From positions 525,301-589,300 of the forward strand of contig JAICWS010000001.1 in assembly GCA_025934695.1 (NCBI GenBank): 64,000 nt of DNA, in the 5' to 3' direction. The stretch comes from Alphaproteobacteria bacterium. GTDB taxonomy: Bacteria; Pseudomonadota; Alphaproteobacteria; Micavibrionales; UBA2020. The position numbers were made by a program, and so were the translations under genes. The notes under the pieces are model-generated. The model worked only from the letters and a program-made list of their open reading frames with translations, was not told the DNA's origin and did no database searches. Of the stretch, positions 9,255 to 18,023 are shown piece by piece. Within the stretch, counting starts at the first letter, position 1. The number at the start of each line of letters is the position of its first letter.

Positions 9255-11153
9255 TTACAGGCCCAGCGCCGCGACCAGGGCGTCGCGGTCGGAGAGCGCC
9301 TTTTCCATGCTGCTCGGCGGTCCCTGGTGAGTGATGATCGTGAGCTTGCCCTGGCGCGCGACGAACAGCACCGCTGCGGCGGCGTCGGTGACGCCGTTCA
9401 TGCAGGCAAGCTCGCCTTCGACAATTTGCGTGCCGCTTGCGTCCCGCGCGGGATGCAGGTTTTTGGCGAAGTCGCCGTGGCAGCGTTGCGACTGGTCCTG
9501 CACATAGGCATTCGCGGCCTCGGTGATGCCGCCGTTCAAATCCCTTTGTTCGGCGGATCCATTCACGCCGCCGAGATTCCATGTGTAAGCGCCCGTACGC
9601 GGATCGTTCATGCCGAGCACATGCTGGCGGGTCAGCAACTGCTTGATGAAGTCGTCGGGCGGCCCGACGATCTGGAGCGGCACGCGCGCGTCCTGCGCGG
9701 ATGCCTGTTGAGGCGCGGTTTGCGCCGCGGGCGGCGTGGCGGTTTCCGGCGGCGCATCTTTCAGCGCGCGCTGGGCTTCGGCGACCATCTGGGCGTGGCG
9801 GGCGTTGATATCGGACTGGCGGCGCAGTTCAGCTGTCGCGGTGGCGGGGCTGGGCGCCGTCGGATGCTGCACTGCTGCGGCTGCGCGCTGGCGTTCCTGC
9901 TCGGCGGCAGCGAGGTCTGCCCGCAATTTCGCGTTCTCTGCGGCGATGGCGGCTTGCCTCTGCGCCTCGGCGGCGGCGGCCTCGGCCGCCTGCTTGGCCT
10001 GCTGTTCCGCGGCAAGAGCGGCTTTGAGCCTGGCATTCTCCGCCTCGATGCTGGCCTGACGGCGCGCTTCGTCGGCCTGCGCCTGCGCAGCCTGGAGCGA
10101 CGCCTTGAGCCGCGCATTTTCGGCGGCCAGATCGGCTTCCTTCCGCGATAGCTCTTCCTGTTGCTGCTGCGCCTCGAGCGCCTGTTGGATGCCGGCCTGA
10201 GCTGCGGCCAGCGCGGCGGTCACATTGCTGGCGGAAGTTTGCTGCTCGCCGCCGGTGAATTTCGTGGGCGACGGCACGGGCAGCATCGGCGCGGCTTTCG
10301 TCGCGATGGTTTCCGACTGTACCGGCTCAACGGGAACAGCGGCCATCGAAGGGCCGCTGTCGGACTGCATCTGCCGGGCCACGCGCTGGTTTTCAAGCAG
10401 CAACTGGCGGTTCTCTTCCTTAAGCTTCTCGATCTGGTCCTGCAGCGTCGCCTGCACCGCATCCTCACCGAGGTTGCCGGTGAAAGTCGCGCCCGCGGAC
10501 ACGGGCTTGGACGGATCGACCGGTTCGATGATCGCATCGCGCTGCGGCGCTTGCGGGAAGGTCGCGGCGGGCATCACCGGAATGTCGCCCGCGGCGGGTT
10601 CGGTCGCGGCAAGATCGGCCGCCGCCGGGCCCTTGACCGGCACGCGCGCCTGGGCGAAATGGCGGCGGGAGCCAATCGCCTGCGCGCAAGAGGTGAGCGC
10701 CTGCAGCCCGTCCTTCGTGCCCAGGAGCGCGAAGCTCATCTGCGAGGTCTGGAAGTCGACAGTCAGGTTTGGCCGGCGCTCGAGCGACAGGAAAAAGTCG
10801 CGGTCGAGGCCCATCTGGATGATGATGACGTTGGGCGTCGCCGCGATAGCCAGCATCTGGCGCTGCAAGGGGCCGAGATGCAGCGTGACATTATACTGCC
10901 CGCCCGTCTGGAGAATTTTCTTGTGGAAGTCGATGGCGAGAGAGTTCGAACCTTCGGCGTCGCGGGCGAAAACCAGCGTATTGCCGTCGCGATAGTCGTT
11001 CTTCATCGAGCAGTAGCCTACGCCGCTGGTGGAGGCGGCATTGATGGGGCCGATGATCCAGTCGCCGGTCGGCGTGTTCGCGGGAGTGCCTGCGAAGGCG
11101 GCGGAAGCGCCGAGAAAAAGCGCAAGCGCGGTGAAAACAATTCTGTTCTTCAT
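9255..11153 (-). CDS. Secreted coiled-coil protein, short paralog (632 aa)
   Basis: Not a family I can name. Residues 1-21 form a signal peptide (cleavage after AAFA). An N-terminal domain to about residue 165 contains GVGYCSMKNDYRDGN and LVFARDAEGSNSLAIDFH. A proline/alanine stretch and an Ala/Gln/Glu-rich coiled coil fill about 230-450. The C-terminal domain (about 500-632) carries WNLGGVNGSAEQRDL, a Cys pair and ILAC-type spacing. The neighbour at 11289 has the same N- and C-terminal domains around a much longer coiled coil, and both genes start behind the same ACGAGGTAAG leader. A cell-envelope or extracellular structural role is likely but inferred. Confidence 0.75.
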   Translation of the reverse strand: MKNRIVFTALALFLGASAAFAGTPANTPTGDWIIGPINAASTSGVGYCSMKNDYRDGNTLVFARDAEGSNSLAIDFHKKILQTGGQYNVTLHLGPLQRQMLAIAATPNVIIIQMGLDRDFFLSLERRPNLTVDFQTSQMSFALLGTKDGLQALTSCAQAIGSRRHFAQARVPVKGPAAADLAATEPAAGDIPVMPAATFPQAPQRDAIIEPVDPSKPVSAGATFTGNLGEDAVQATLQDQIEKLKEENRQLLLENQRVARQMQSDSGPSMAAVPVEPVQSETIATKAAPMLPVPSPTKFTGGEQQTSASNVTAALAAAQAGIQQALEAQQQQEELSRKEADLAAENARLKASLQAAQAQADEARRQASIEAENARLKAALAAEQQAKQAAEAAAAEAQRQAAIAAENAKLRADLAAAEQERQRAAAAVQHPTAPSPATATAELRRQSDINARHAQMVAEAQRALKDAPPETATPPAAQTAPQQASAQDARVPLQIVGPPDDFIKQLLTRQHVLGMNDPRTGAYTWNLGGVNGSAEQRDLNGGITEAANAYVQDQSQRCHGDFAKNLHPARDASGTQIVEGELACMNGVTDAAAAVLFVARQGKLTIITHQGPPSSMEKALSDRDALVAALGL

Positions 11154-11288
11154 GGTCTTACCTCGTTTTCAGCCACCCAACCTACCCGCCCTGCCATTGT
11201 TATTCCCGCCATAGCGAGAAACCTGCAGGTATCGCGGAACGAGATCCCAGCTTCCGCGGGCACGACGTCTTAGTTCCCCGCGAGGCCG

Positions 11289-14200
11289 TTACTGCACGAC
11301 CACCGTATCGAGGCCGTCATTCGGACTGCTGCCGACGGGCTTCACTTCCTGCGGGATATTGAAGTGGTGCTGCACGGGCTGCGCGGGTGCCGCGTCGTCC
11401 GATCCGCTCGCCGACGGTTCCACCGCCGGATACGACGGGACGCGATACGCCGGCACATCGGCTTCCGCCTTGCGAACGGCAGCCGAGGGCGCAAGCAGGC
11501 CGCCGGAGCTGCCCAGTGCGTAAGCAATATTGTCGCCCAGGTTGCGCACCTTCGACGAATCCGCCGGATAGCCGGTGTGGAGAATCGCACCGAACTTCTT
11601 CGAGTCCTGCACGAACACGAAGGAAGTGCTGTAGGCGTTCGACGCCATGCTGCACGACACATTCGCCTCGGCGAAAGTGCCTGCGGCGGTCGTCTGCGGC
11701 TGGCCCATATTGACGGAGAGACCGTGCGGGCAGTCCTGCCTGTAACGCTCGATATACTGGTGCGCCTGGCTGGTGAAGTCGCCGGGCGGCAGCTGTTCGT
11801 ACATGCCGTTGATGCCGCCCGAGGTCCACTGGCGGATATTGGCCGACTGGCCGGCCTTGACCTGCGCGTCGATGCCGGACGCCGAGAGCAATCCTTCCAG
11901 CGAGACAGGCGCGCTGCTATCACCCCAGAGTTTCGCGACCGGCGCTTGTGCGGCTGCGGCCAGTTGCGGCGCGGGGCTGACAGTGGGCTGGCTGCGAACC
12001 GGTGCCGGCGCGGGAGCTGCTGTAGCGGGAGTGTCTTCATCCGGCATGGCGGTCATGACCGGATCAACGTGCGGTACGGCAGCGACCACGGGCGGACGAT
12101 ATTCCGCCCTGACATGCACGGGCTGCGACACGATCGGCGGATGATATTCCGCAACGGGTGTGACGGGCGCGGCCGGCGGCTTGGGATCGGCAAAAACCGG
12201 CGCTTCATCGGCGAGCCCATGCTTCGCGTGTGCAGGCGCTTCCTCACCGGCCGGATGATGGTAGGCCATGATGCGATCGAGGAACGCCGCGGCGCGGTTT
12301 TCATCGAAGCCGGCTTCGGCTGCCGGGGCGGCTTCAGCCGCATCGGGCGCCGCCGGAGCGGCCGCCGCCGTTGCATGCTGGGGCGTCACGAAAGACGGGG
12401 TGGCGGCATCGCCGGCAGCAGGCTGCAACTTCGCCATGGCGGACGCGGTAGGCGGCAACGCGGCCTGCGCGACGGCAGGCACGGGCGCCGCCTCGACATG
12501 GCCGGTGGACAGCTGCTGTTCGAGCAGGCGCTTCTGCGCTTCGAGCGAGGCGATTTCCGCCTGCTGCGCCTGCACCTGCGCGCGCTGCTTGTCCTGGTTA
12601 GCGGCGATCCGCGCCTGCACCTGTGCTGCGGGCGTATGCGAGGGGAGCGGCTGCGGCTCGGAGTTGACGATGGTCAGGAGGCGCTGATTGAGCGCCAGGT
12701 TGTCCTTGCGAAGCTTGTCGAGCTCGGCCAGGGTCTTGTCATCCGCTGCCGGAGCGGCGGCGGTTTTCGCCTGCGCCGCGGCTTGCGCCGCCGAAAGTTT
12801 CGCGGTCAGCTCGTCGTTCTTCGACTTGAGGTCGCTGAGTTCGGCCTGCATCTTGTCGAGCTCGGGCGATTTCGCCGGCCCGGCGGCGGGCTGCGTCGCG
12901 GAGGCAAGGCGGCTCATCAGCTCCGCGTTCTTCGCGCGCAGATCGGCCAACTCGGTATTCGCCTTGTCGAGGGCGGGATCCTTCGCGGGCGCCTGCGCGG
13001 CGGATGCGAGGCGGCTCGTCAGTTCGGCGTTCTTCGCGCGCAGCTCGGCCAGTTCGGCGCCCGCTTTCGCCGCTTCCGGCGATTTTTGCGCGGTTGCCTG
13101 CGTTGCGACGGCGAGTTTCGCCGCCAGGTCCGCGTTCTGCGCTTTCACGGCGGCGAGTTCGGCCTGTGCCTTCTGCACGTCGGGACCGGGCACGCCTTCG
13201 GGTTTAGTGGCGTCGAGCGCCAGCTGTTGCGACAGCTCGGCGTTCTTCTGGCGGAGCGCGGCCAGTTCGGCTTGCGCCTTGTCGTCTCCGCCGGCGGCGG
13301 GCTGCGTCTCGGACGCGAGGCGGTTCGTCAGTTCGGCATTCTGCTTGCGCAGGTTTGCCAGTTCGGCTTGCGCCCGCGCGGCGTCGGGAAGCGCGTCGCG
13401 CTGCGCCGGGATCACGCGGCTGTCGTCGACGACGACGAGACCCTTGCGCATGCCGGACAGCTGCTGGCGCGTGGCGTCGAGATCGGCTTTCGCGACTTCG
13501 GCCTTGCTGGCTTCGGTCGCGCGGTCGGATTCTATCTGGGCCAGCTTGTCATGCAGGCTGTCGATCTGGGATTGTTTCTGCGCGAGCAGGTCGGTGAGCT
13601 GCTGGTGTTCCTGCGCGAGTTTCGGATTGGCGGCTTTCAGCGCGTCGAACTGGCTCTTGAGCGCATCGAACTGCGCCGATTTGTCGCTGAGCTTTTCCTG
13701 CACCGATGCGAGTTGAGCCGCATCCTGCGTCTTCAGGCTATCGAGCGCCGCTTTCGCCTCGGCGAGTTCCTTGCTGTCTGCGGTGGCAACGGCGCTTGCG
13801 GCGGTAGCCGTGCTGGCCGACGCCGTCAGCTTGTCTTTCTGCGCGCTGAGTTCGGCGACGCGGGCTTCGAGGGACGCGATTTTTGCGGCATCATCATGCT
13901 TCACGCTGTCGAGCTGAGCCTTGGCGTCCGCAGCCTCTTTTCCGCTCGTCATGGTTTCCGTGGCGGCGGCGGCGAGTTTGTCCTTTTGCGCGCTGAGTTC
14001 AGCGACGCGCGTCTCGAGGCCATGGCGCATCTCATCCGATTGCGCGAGTTTCGTCTGGAACTCTTTCGCCTGCGCGCGGTCTGCAGCGTCCGCCTGCTGC
14101 CACTTCGCGACTTCGGCGGTCGCCGAAGCCAGTTGGGTACGCAGGGAGTCGCGCTCGGCGGTCAGCGACGCGATCTTGCCTTCGAAGCTGGTCTCGGTTG

Positions 14201-15479
14201 TGGCGAGCTTCTGCGTCAGTTGGTCGCGCTCGGCGGTGCGCTGGGCGGCGATATCCGCGAGCTGCGCTTCCTTGGCGACGAGCGAAGCCCGCAGCGCCTT
14301 GTTGCCGGTATCGGCGTCGGCCTTGGCAGCGATGGCGTCACGCTGTTTTTCCAGCTTGGCGGTTTTCTTGTCGAGGGCAGCCTGCTGCGCGCCCGCGTCT
14401 GCGACGGTCTTCTGCGCGGCGGCGGCCTTGGTATCTTCCATCGTCGCGATTTGCGCGTCCTTCGTGGCGACGGCCTGCTGCAGCGTCGCGGCCTGCGCGA
14501 CCTGCGCCTGTTTTTCGGTCTGCGTCAGCTCGTCGGCCTTGCGCTGCGCGGCCGCGGCGGCCTGCTGCTCATCCCAGAGCTTGGCGACCGCGCCGGTATT
14601 GGCGGATGGCACCGGCGGCGTCTGCGTGTGGATCGAGGCGAGCAGCTTGCGCTCGACCTGCTGTTTTTGCTCCTGCAGCTGCGCCGCCTGTTGCTGGCTG
14701 GCGTTGATCTGCTGGGTGACATCTTCATGCTGCCGGTCGAGCGTGGCGATCTTGTCTTTTGTCGCCTGGACCTTGGCGTTCGCCGCGGCATCCAGCTGCG
14801 CATCGAGGCTGTTGGCCTGGTCCGCCTGGGCAACCTGCGTTTTCGCGCCGCCGTTCAATTTCTGCACTTCCCGGTCGATGGGCGCAAGCGAAGCCTGTTC
14901 GACTTCCTGCACCTTCACGGCGGGAACCTTCGGTCCATCGTTGGGACCGCGGGACGCCTGCTGCTTGGCTGCAAGCTTGGATGAACAGTTCGACAGGCTC
15001 TTGAACGAACTGGAGAATTTAGTAAGCGCGAAGGAAACATCCGCCACGTTCATGGAAATTTCCATCGTGCCGTTGGCGTTCAGCGCATCATACAGCGCCT
15101 GGTCCTGACCGATCTGGATCACGAGCGAGCGCGGCGAGGTTGCGCGGCCCTGCAGCTTGCGCGTGGCGCCGCCGTCGATCTTGAGGTGCACATCATATGT
15201 GTTGTTCTGCGTGAAGACGCTCTGGTGCAGGTCGACCGCGACGGTGCCATATCCTTCCGGCGAGCGCGCGAAAGCAAGACCCACGCCGCTGTCATATTTA
15301 TTGACCATCGCGCAGAACGAGGCGCCCGTGACGTTGACGGTGCCGACTTTCCACTCCTCCGCCGGCTTCAGGACGCCCAGGATGACCGAGGGAGATTGTA
15401 CAGCCTCCGACCTTGTCGCGACACTGACCAAAGCAGCAAGAGAGACTGTCGTCAGGACAGCCAATGTGGAACGGCGCAT
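11289..15479 (-). CDS. Giant secreted coiled-coil protein, long paralog (1396 aa)
   Basis: A signal peptide (about residues 1-26) leads into an N-terminal domain with GASFCAMVNKYDSGVG and LAFARSPEGYGTVAVDLH, matching the 632-aa paralog at 9255. Residues ~200-1000 are a very long Ala/Gln/Lys/Glu heptad region with near-repeats of AELRAKNAELTSRLAS-type units. A Pro/Ala/His linker follows. The C-terminal domain has WTSGGINGMYEQLPPGDFTSQ, corresponding to WNLGGVNGSAEQRDL in the paralog, plus conserved Cys. The ribosome-binding site ACGAGGTAAG is shared with the paralog. An extended coiled coil of this size would span over 100 nm if continuous, so a periplasm- or envelope-spanning or surface-tether role is plausible. 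Function is unknown. Confidence 0.78.
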   Translation of the reverse strand: MRRSTLAVLTTVSLAALVSVATRSEAVQSPSVILGVLKPAEEWKVGTVNVTGASFCAMVNKYDSGVGLAFARSPEGYGTVAVDLHQSVFTQNNTYDVHLKIDGGATRKLQGRATSPRSLVIQIGQDQALYDALNANGTMEISMNVADVSFALTKFSSSFKSLSNCSSKLAAKQQASRGPNDGPKVPAVKVQEVEQASLAPIDREVQKLNGGAKTQVAQADQANSLDAQLDAAANAKVQATKDKIATLDRQHEDVTQQINASQQQAAQLQEQKQQVERKLLASIHTQTPPVPSANTGAVAKLWDEQQAAAAAQRKADELTQTEKQAQVAQAATLQQAVATKDAQIATMEDTKAAAAQKTVADAGAQQAALDKKTAKLEKQRDAIAAKADADTGNKALRASLVAKEAQLADIAAQRTAERDQLTQKLATTETSFEGKIASLTAERDSLRTQLASATAEVAKWQQADAADRAQAKEFQTKLAQSDEMRHGLETRVAELSAQKDKLAAAATETMTSGKEAADAKAQLDSVKHDDAAKIASLEARVAELSAQKDKLTASASTATAASAVATADSKELAEAKAALDSLKTQDAAQLASVQEKLSDKSAQFDALKSQFDALKAANPKLAQEHQQLTDLLAQKQSQIDSLHDKLAQIESDRATEASKAEVAKADLDATRQQLSGMRKGLVVVDDSRVIPAQRDALPDAARAQAELANLRKQNAELTNRLASETQPAAGGDDKAQAELAALRQKNAELSQQLALDATKPEGVPGPDVQKAQAELAAVKAQNADLAAKLAVATQATAQKSPEAAKAGAELAELRAKNAELTSRLASAAQAPAKDPALDKANTELADLRAKNAELMSRLASATQPAAGPAKSPELDKMQAELSDLKSKNDELTAKLSAAQAAAQAKTAAAPAADDKTLAELDKLRKDNLALNQRLLTIVNSEPQPLPSHTPAAQVQARIAANQDKQRAQVQAQQAEIASLEAQKRLLEQQLSTGHVEAAPVPAVAQAALPPTASAMAKLQPAAGDAATPSFVTPQHATAAAAPAAPDAAEAAPAAEAGFDENRAAAFLDRIMAYHHPAGEEAPAHAKHGLADEAPVFADPKPPAAPVTPVAEYHPPIVSQPVHVRAEYRPPVVAAVPHVDPVMTAMPDEDTPATAAPAPAPVRSQPTVSPAPQLAAAAQAPVAKLWGDSSAPVSLEGLLSASGIDAQVKAGQSANIRQWTSGGINGMYEQLPPGDFTSQAHQYIERYRQDCPHGLSVNMGQPQTTAAGTFAEANVSCSMASNAYSTSFVFVQDSKKFGAILHTGYPADSSKVRNLGDNIAYALGSSGGLLAPSAAVRKAEADVPAYRVPSYPAVEPSASGSDDAAPAQPVQHHFNIPQEVKPVGSSPNDGLDTVVVQ

Positions 15480-15693
15480 GCACTTACCTCGTTCGATACG
15501 ATCGACGCTTCACGTCTTTAAAAATGGTTTTCCCCATAATAGGGATTCGCGACTTTTTTACCAGAAGTTTTTGCACGATTTTTGTGCAGTAAATCAATGA
15601 TTTTGTTTATGAAAATGGCGTGAAACACTAGGATTATGGATTACTGTGGATAAGTTGAATCCTGCGCTTTTTCCCGAAAAATTGAAATCCTGT
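15480..15693. other. A/T-richer divergent intergenic region
   Basis: The 318 bp between two divergent genes contains a TGCAC-GATTTTT-GTGCA hairpin at about 15571-15587 and no ORF or repeat that I can recognise. It probably houses the promoter of the minus-strand coiled-coil gene; I could not pick one out convincingly. Confidence 0.4.
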
Positions 15694-15722
15694 TTGCATA
15701 GGAGCGAAGAATCGGTTATTTT
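15694..15722 (+). promoter_or_regulatory. Promoter candidate for the gene at 15798
   Basis: TTGCAT (15694-15699), a 17 bp spacer and TATTTT (15717-15722) lie ~75 bp upstream of the ATG at 15798. Confidence 0.45.
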
Positions 15723-15797
15723 ATTTGCCATAACTTGGCCTAAGCCGGGGATAAGCTGGCGGGCGGTGTGAACGGCGAATATAAAGGGAGAATTTCA

Positions 15798-16466
15798 ATG
15801 GACGGCTTCGCGACAAAATCCATCAACGACGATACGCCTGACGTGAAAAGCCCGGACGCGCAATTCGTTCAGAAACCGAAAAACGGCCTGAAAGGCATTT
15901 TCGGCAAGGCCGCGGCGCTCGCCTCGCTGGCGGGAACGCTGATGTTCTATACCTTCGGCTTCCAGATCGGCGAGGGCTATTACAAGCATTACGAGGACAG
16001 CAAGGCCGGCGTCACGATGACCGAGAATTACAAAGAGCCAACCGACAACCTCCCCTGGCTGCCGGCGGGCGGATCCCTCGCCCTCGCCTTTGGCGCGGGC
16101 GCGGCAGGCATCGCGGCGGGACGTTCACGCCGCAAGGACCTCAAGGAATATTACGCCAACAACTATTCGGGTGGCTCCTCGGCCTATTACAACAGCTACG
16201 GCTATAACGACGACTGGTTCTTCTGGTACTGGATGGGCCGCAACTCGGGCGGCGGCGGTGGCGGCGGCAGCAGCGGAAGCTGGGGCGGCGATTCCAAGGA
16301 CAATGGCGGCCTGGCCCTGGCCCTCGTGGTCGTGGCCGGCGTCGCGCTTGCGGCCAGCGCGAGCGTGGTCTCTTACGAAGCGCTGCAGAAGAACTTCGGC
16401 GAACAGGGCGTCAAACCCCCGCCGAGCCCCGACGACAAGTTCAAGTACGGCCCGAAATTCAGCTAA
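15798..16466 (+). CDS. Gly-rich membrane protein of unknown function
   Basis: A 222-aa protein with three predicted membrane segments: about residues 38-58 (ALASLAGTLMFYTFGF), 88-106 (GSLALAFGAGAAGIAAG) and, after a low-complexity section rich in Tyr, Trp and Gly, about 175-195 (GLALALVVVAGVALAAS). The middle YYNSYGYNDDWFFWYWMGRN followed by a poly-Gly run is unusual and may be an exposed aromatic loop. I chose the ATG at 15798 (MDGFATK) because AAAGGGAGAA sits 6 bp upstream; a start 10 codons earlier exists. Function cannot be named. Confidence 0.72.
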   Translation: MDGFATKSINDDTPDVKSPDAQFVQKPKNGLKGIFGKAAALASLAGTLMFYTFGFQIGEGYYKHYEDSKAGVTMTENYKEPTDNLPWLPAGGSLALAFGAGAAGIAAGRSRRKDLKEYYANNYSGGSSAYYNSYGYNDDWFFWYWMGRNSGGGGGGGSSGSWGGDSKDNGGLALALVVVAGVALAASASVVSYEALQKNFGEQGVKPPPSPDDKFKYGPKFS

Positions 16467-16572
16467 ACGTTGACCGGCTTTTTGCTTATGTGAAAGCCTC
16501 GCCCCTTGTGCCCTTCGCTCTAACTTACGAGAATAGGGGCTCGCGCCGCTTGGGCGCGCGTTGGGGCGTTCA

Positions 16573-17772
16573 ATGCTTTGGGAAATCATCTTCGAGATGT
16601 TGGGAGCGATGGCGACGTCGCTTGGCGAGATCTTCGGCGCCTTCTTCGCGCTCCTGAAGCCGCTGTTCCGCGCGGATAAGGACGCGAGCGAGGACGAGAA
16701 GAAACAGCACCGGCAGAAGGTCCTCATCATCTGCATCGTGCTGGTCGTCGCGGGATCGGCCTTCATGCTCCCCGGCGTGCGGCATTTCGTCTTCCAGGGC
16801 GGCAGCCAGAAGATCCTGGAGCGGCAGATGGCAGTGCACGGGCCGCCGGTCGCGCAGCTGCCGCGCAATCCGCTGCCCTTCGCTCAATACACTTCGCCCG
16901 CGCTTTACACGAAGAAAAAGACGATCATCGAGGATGACGATGGGCTCAAGCGCATCGTCTATTACTATTTCTTCGCGCCCAAGCCCGTTCCGGGCCAGCC
17001 GCCGCAGAAGCTGCCGATCGTCGTCGTCCTGCATGACAAGGAAGGCATGGATTGGGGCGCGCTTTACCTGCGCATGTCGGCAGTGCAGCGTGTGTACCCT
17101 TCCTACCTGCTGATCCCGCAGGCGCCCGCCGAGAATATCTGGGATGCGCCCGCCGCCTGGTCGGGCGATGAGCACCTGAACCTCGATCCGAACGCCCCGC
17201 CGGCGCCGGGCGAGGACGGCCGCTCGATCCGCGATATTATCCCTTTGCTGGCGACGGCCACCAAATACAACCCCGTCGACGAGAACCGGATGTATATCGT
17301 CGGCTGCGATATCGGGGCAGACGGCGTGTACGGTGCGCTCGCGCGTTATCCCGGCCTCTTCGCCGGCGGCGTCGCGATCGGTGGAAGATGGAGCTATCTC
17401 GACCGCAAAAAGCTGGCGAAAACGCCGCTACTGATCCTGCAGGGCAGCCAGGACCAGCTTATCCCTTCCTCTTATGGCATGATGTTCTCCCAGATCATTT
17501 CGGCCTCGGGCGGCGACGCGGCCTACCATGAATTCCCCAACCTCGGCCACGTGTGCGATGCTTCGAGCTTCTATTCGATGGCGGTATGGAAGTGGCTGTT
17601 CTCGCAAAGCCGGGCTGCCGCGACGCCGGAAGCTGCCGCGCCCACAGCTCTTCCCGTTACTGCAGTCCCCGCTTCGGCAGCTACAGCCGCAGCCGCGGCG
17701 CCGGGACCGTCCTCCGCCGCGCCTGCTCCGCCACTGCCGCCGCCCGTTGCGGCGGCCGTTCCCACGCATTGA
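16573..17772 (+). CDS. Membrane-anchored alpha/beta hydrolase with Asp at nucleophile elbow
   Basis: A 399-aa protein with a membrane helix near residues 49-68 and a periplasmic esterase/PHB-depolymerase-like domain (about 130-345). The domain has the strand-loop KLPIVVVLHDKEG, the elbow VGCDIGADGVYG, the ARYPGLFAGGVAIGG segment, the acid loop LQGSQDQLIP (Asp294) and NLGHVCD (His326). In this family the elbow normally reads G-x-S-x-G; here the nucleophile position is Asp246. The C-terminus is an Ala/Pro-rich tail. I start at the ATG 16573 behind TTGGGGCG; a TTG at 16561 is possible. It could be a dehalogenase-like enzyme or an inactive binding protein. Confidence 0.72.
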   Translation: MLWEIIFEMLGAMATSLGEIFGAFFALLKPLFRADKDASEDEKKQHRQKVLIICIVLVVAGSAFMLPGVRHFVFQGGSQKILERQMAVHGPPVAQLPRNPLPFAQYTSPALYTKKKTIIEDDDGLKRIVYYYFFAPKPVPGQPPQKLPIVVVLHDKEGMDWGALYLRMSAVQRVYPSYLLIPQAPAENIWDAPAAWSGDEHLNLDPNAPPAPGEDGRSIRDIIPLLATATKYNPVDENRMYIVGCDIGADGVYGALARYPGLFAGGVAIGGRWSYLDRKKLAKTPLLILQGSQDQLIPSSYGMMFSQIISASGGDAAYHEFPNLGHVCDASSFYSMAVWKWLFSQSRAAATPEAAAPTALPVTAVPASAATAAAAAPGPSSAAPAPPLPPPVAAAVPTH

Positions 17773-17795
17773 ACGTCAATCGGACCCGCTGAAAA

Positions 17796-17826
17796 GGAAA
17801 ACCCGCCCTGCTGCAGGCGGGTTTCC
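17796..17826 (+). terminator. Rho-independent terminator
   Basis: GGAAAACCCGCC pairs with GGCGGGTTTCC around a short CTGCTGCA loop, followed by TTAT, 24 bp after the hydrolase stop codon. Confidence 0.7.
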
Positions 17827-17859
17827 TTATCGGTGACGGCAACTCTTAAAGGCTGCACA

Positions 17860-17940
17860 TCACTGAATGACGTGCGTGAGGTAGAGAAGGATAATAATAG
17901 GCAGGGGAATACCCACAAGCCAGAGTAATAGACCTTTCAT
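17860..17940 (-). CDS. 26-residue single-helix membrane peptide
   Basis: A small ORF encodes MKGLLLWLVGIPLPIIILL plus YLTHVIQ. Almost the entire peptide is one hydrophobic helix with a Gly-Ile-Pro-x-Pro kink in the middle. The gene is supported by a strong ribosome-binding site AAGGAAGG seven bases before the ATG and by its position between a terminator and prfB. Very short inner-membrane proteins of this look (KG-hydrophobic-GIPxP-hydrophobic) are, to my recollection, widespread in Proteobacteria without known function. No promoter was picked out. Confidence 0.6.
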   Translation of the reverse strand: MKGLLLWLVGIPLPIIILLYLTHVIQ

Positions 17941-18023
17941 GACATGCCTTCCTTTGGATAATCCTATGTATGAAAAGAAGGATGGTTCCCGATCTCGAAG
18001 GCTCCGGACGCACGCGGCTTCGC

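Noticed and set aside
11154-11288. Another member of the palindromic repeat family between the two coiled-coil genes
   Set aside because: There is a weak resemblance (ATTCCCGCCATAGCGAG ... GATCCCAGCTTCCGCGGG), but the arms no longer pair well; at best a decayed copy.
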